Shown one piece after another: positions 63,403-64,000 of a DNA stretch of 64,000 bases (positions within the stretch are counted from its first letter, which is position 1; every line of letters starts with the position of its first letter). The position numbers were made by a program, and so were the translations under genes. Source of the stretch: Eudoraea chungangensis. GTDB lineage: Bacteria; Bacteroidota; Bacteroidia; Flavobacteriales; Flavobacteriaceae. The stretch lies in assembly GCF_029360665.1 (NCBI RefSeq), contig NZ_JARDUB010000005.1:1-64000 (forward strand), in the 5' to 3' direction. The notes under the pieces were generated by a model that worked only from the letters and a program-made list of their open reading frames with translations, was not told where the DNA came from and did not search any database.

Positions 63403-64000
63403 ATGACCGCAACCCATATTCTGCTTCTTATTGGGGGATATTTTATTCTTCTACTGTTAATATCTTTTTTTACCGGGAAGAACGATTCCAATACTGATTT
63501 TTTTAAAGCTGGCAAACAATCCCCTTGGTACCTTGTGGCCTTCGGCATGATCGGGGCTTCTCTTTCTGGGGTTACCTTTATTTCCGTACCTGGGTGGGTA
63601 GAGAGTTCGGAGTTTAGTTATATGCAGGTTGTATTTGGGTATTTAGCCGGCTATTTTGTTATCGCCTTTGTATTACTTCCCATATATTATAAGCTAAATG
63701 TCACTTCTATATATGAATATCTACAAGGTAGATTTGGTGTGGTGAGCTATAAAATTGGCGCAATTTCATTTTTTATCTCTCGTGTTTTGGGAGCCTCGTT
63801 TAGACTTTTCTTGGTAGCCATTGTACTGCAACAATTTGTATTTGATTCTTGGAATATTCCTTTTGAACTGACTGTTGTTTTGTCTGTTATGCTAATTTGG
63901 GTTTATACTTTTCGCGGAGGAATTAAGACCATTGTCTGGACCGATACCTTGCAAACTTTATTTATGTTGCTATCTGTTGGACTCTCTATATACTTTATCA
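63403..64000 (+). CDS. Sodium:solute symporter family protein, 3' end off window
   Basis: At least 199 residues from [19 protein letters not shown], with membrane helices alternating with short loops. [20 protein letters not shown] and [19 protein letters not shown] match the start of SSS-family transporters, and [17 protein letters not shown] is the conserved later helix. Likely takes up a small organic solute with sodium; the substrate cannot be told. Divergent from recR with 58 bp between starts. Confidence 0.85.
   Translation, partial: MTATHILLLIGGYFILLLLISFFTGKNDSNTDFFKAGKQSPWYLVAFGMIGASLSGVTFISVPGWVESSEFSYMQVVFGYLAGYFVIAFVLLPIYYKLNVTSIYEYLQGRFGVVSYKIGAISFFISRVLGASFRLFLVAIVLQQFVFDSWNIPFELTVVLSVMLIWVYTFRGGIKTIVWTDTLQTLFMLLSVGLSIYFI

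Noticed and set aside
62724-63548. Longer recR frame starting at 63548
   Set aside because: The extension has no RecR homology and would overlap the start of the divergent symporter gene. [10 protein letters not shown] at 63344 is the usual start.

Overview
The window looks like a chromosome segment of a marine member of the Flavobacteriaceae (Bacteroidota). Evidence: AT-rich DNA, promoters of the TTG/TAnnTTTG type, the rpmB-rpmG-DUF4295 operon next to ftsY, DUF2911 and DUF1080 proteins, a zeaxanthin-type carotenoid operon, and a giant secreted multidomain protein of the kind these bacteria export. The genus cannot be fixed from the sequence alone.

Region 1 (1-18,729, minus strand) is one continuous reading frame of more than 6,240 codons that runs off the left edge. 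It has a signal peptide and a mosaic of lectin-like, malectin-like, BACON-like, cadherin-like, sugar-dehydrogenase-like beta-propeller, Ig-like and PKD domains, many duplicated. The gap to its right (about 18.7-19.5 kb) holds a possible coupled small ORF and repeat motifs. A carboxylesterase and a haem-binding-domain protein follow.

Region 2 (about 21.7-38.7 kb) is the most interesting part. It encodes five tandem-domain universal stress proteins, a thioredoxin, a ribosome hibernation factor, a DoxX-like membrane protein, two or three paralogous helical proteins, a LytTR regulator with an ABC export system, and a two-component pair. In that pair the kinase has a LOV-like PAS domain and the response regulator is fused to a CRP/FNR-type DNA-binding module. 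Seven near-identical palindromes, ATGAY-N4-RTCAT, lie upstream of these units and serve eight promoters. In each case the palindrome centre is 32.5-33.5 bp from the TTTR of a -7-like box, the geometry of class II CRP/FNR activation. I read this as a compact stress or dormancy regulon controlled by the CRP-fused regulator, which appears to control its own operon as well.

Region 3 (38.7-43.5 kb) has a tRNA-Leu(GAG) with promoter and terminator, a DUF1080 lipoprotein, and a MerR-type regulator with both histidines of the CarH B12-photoreceptor family. The regulator is directly followed by crtI, crtB and crtZ.

Region 4 (43.6-64 kb) is mostly housekeeping: a TlpA-like protein lacking one redox cysteine, aconitase, a methyltransferase, MoxR ATPase, two parvulin-type periplasmic folding factors, a class A beta-lactamase-like hydrolase whose 3' end runs into a truncated fasciclin gene, an ECF sigma/anti-sigma pair, rimO, a DUF2911 protein, ftsY, ribosomal proteins L28 and L33, cinA, an Hpt protein, an FAH-family hydrolase, a DnaQ-like exonuclease, an E2 acyltransferase, recR and the start of a sodium/solute symporter.

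No searches were run. Family names come from motifs read in the translations, and regulatory calls come from pattern and spacing.
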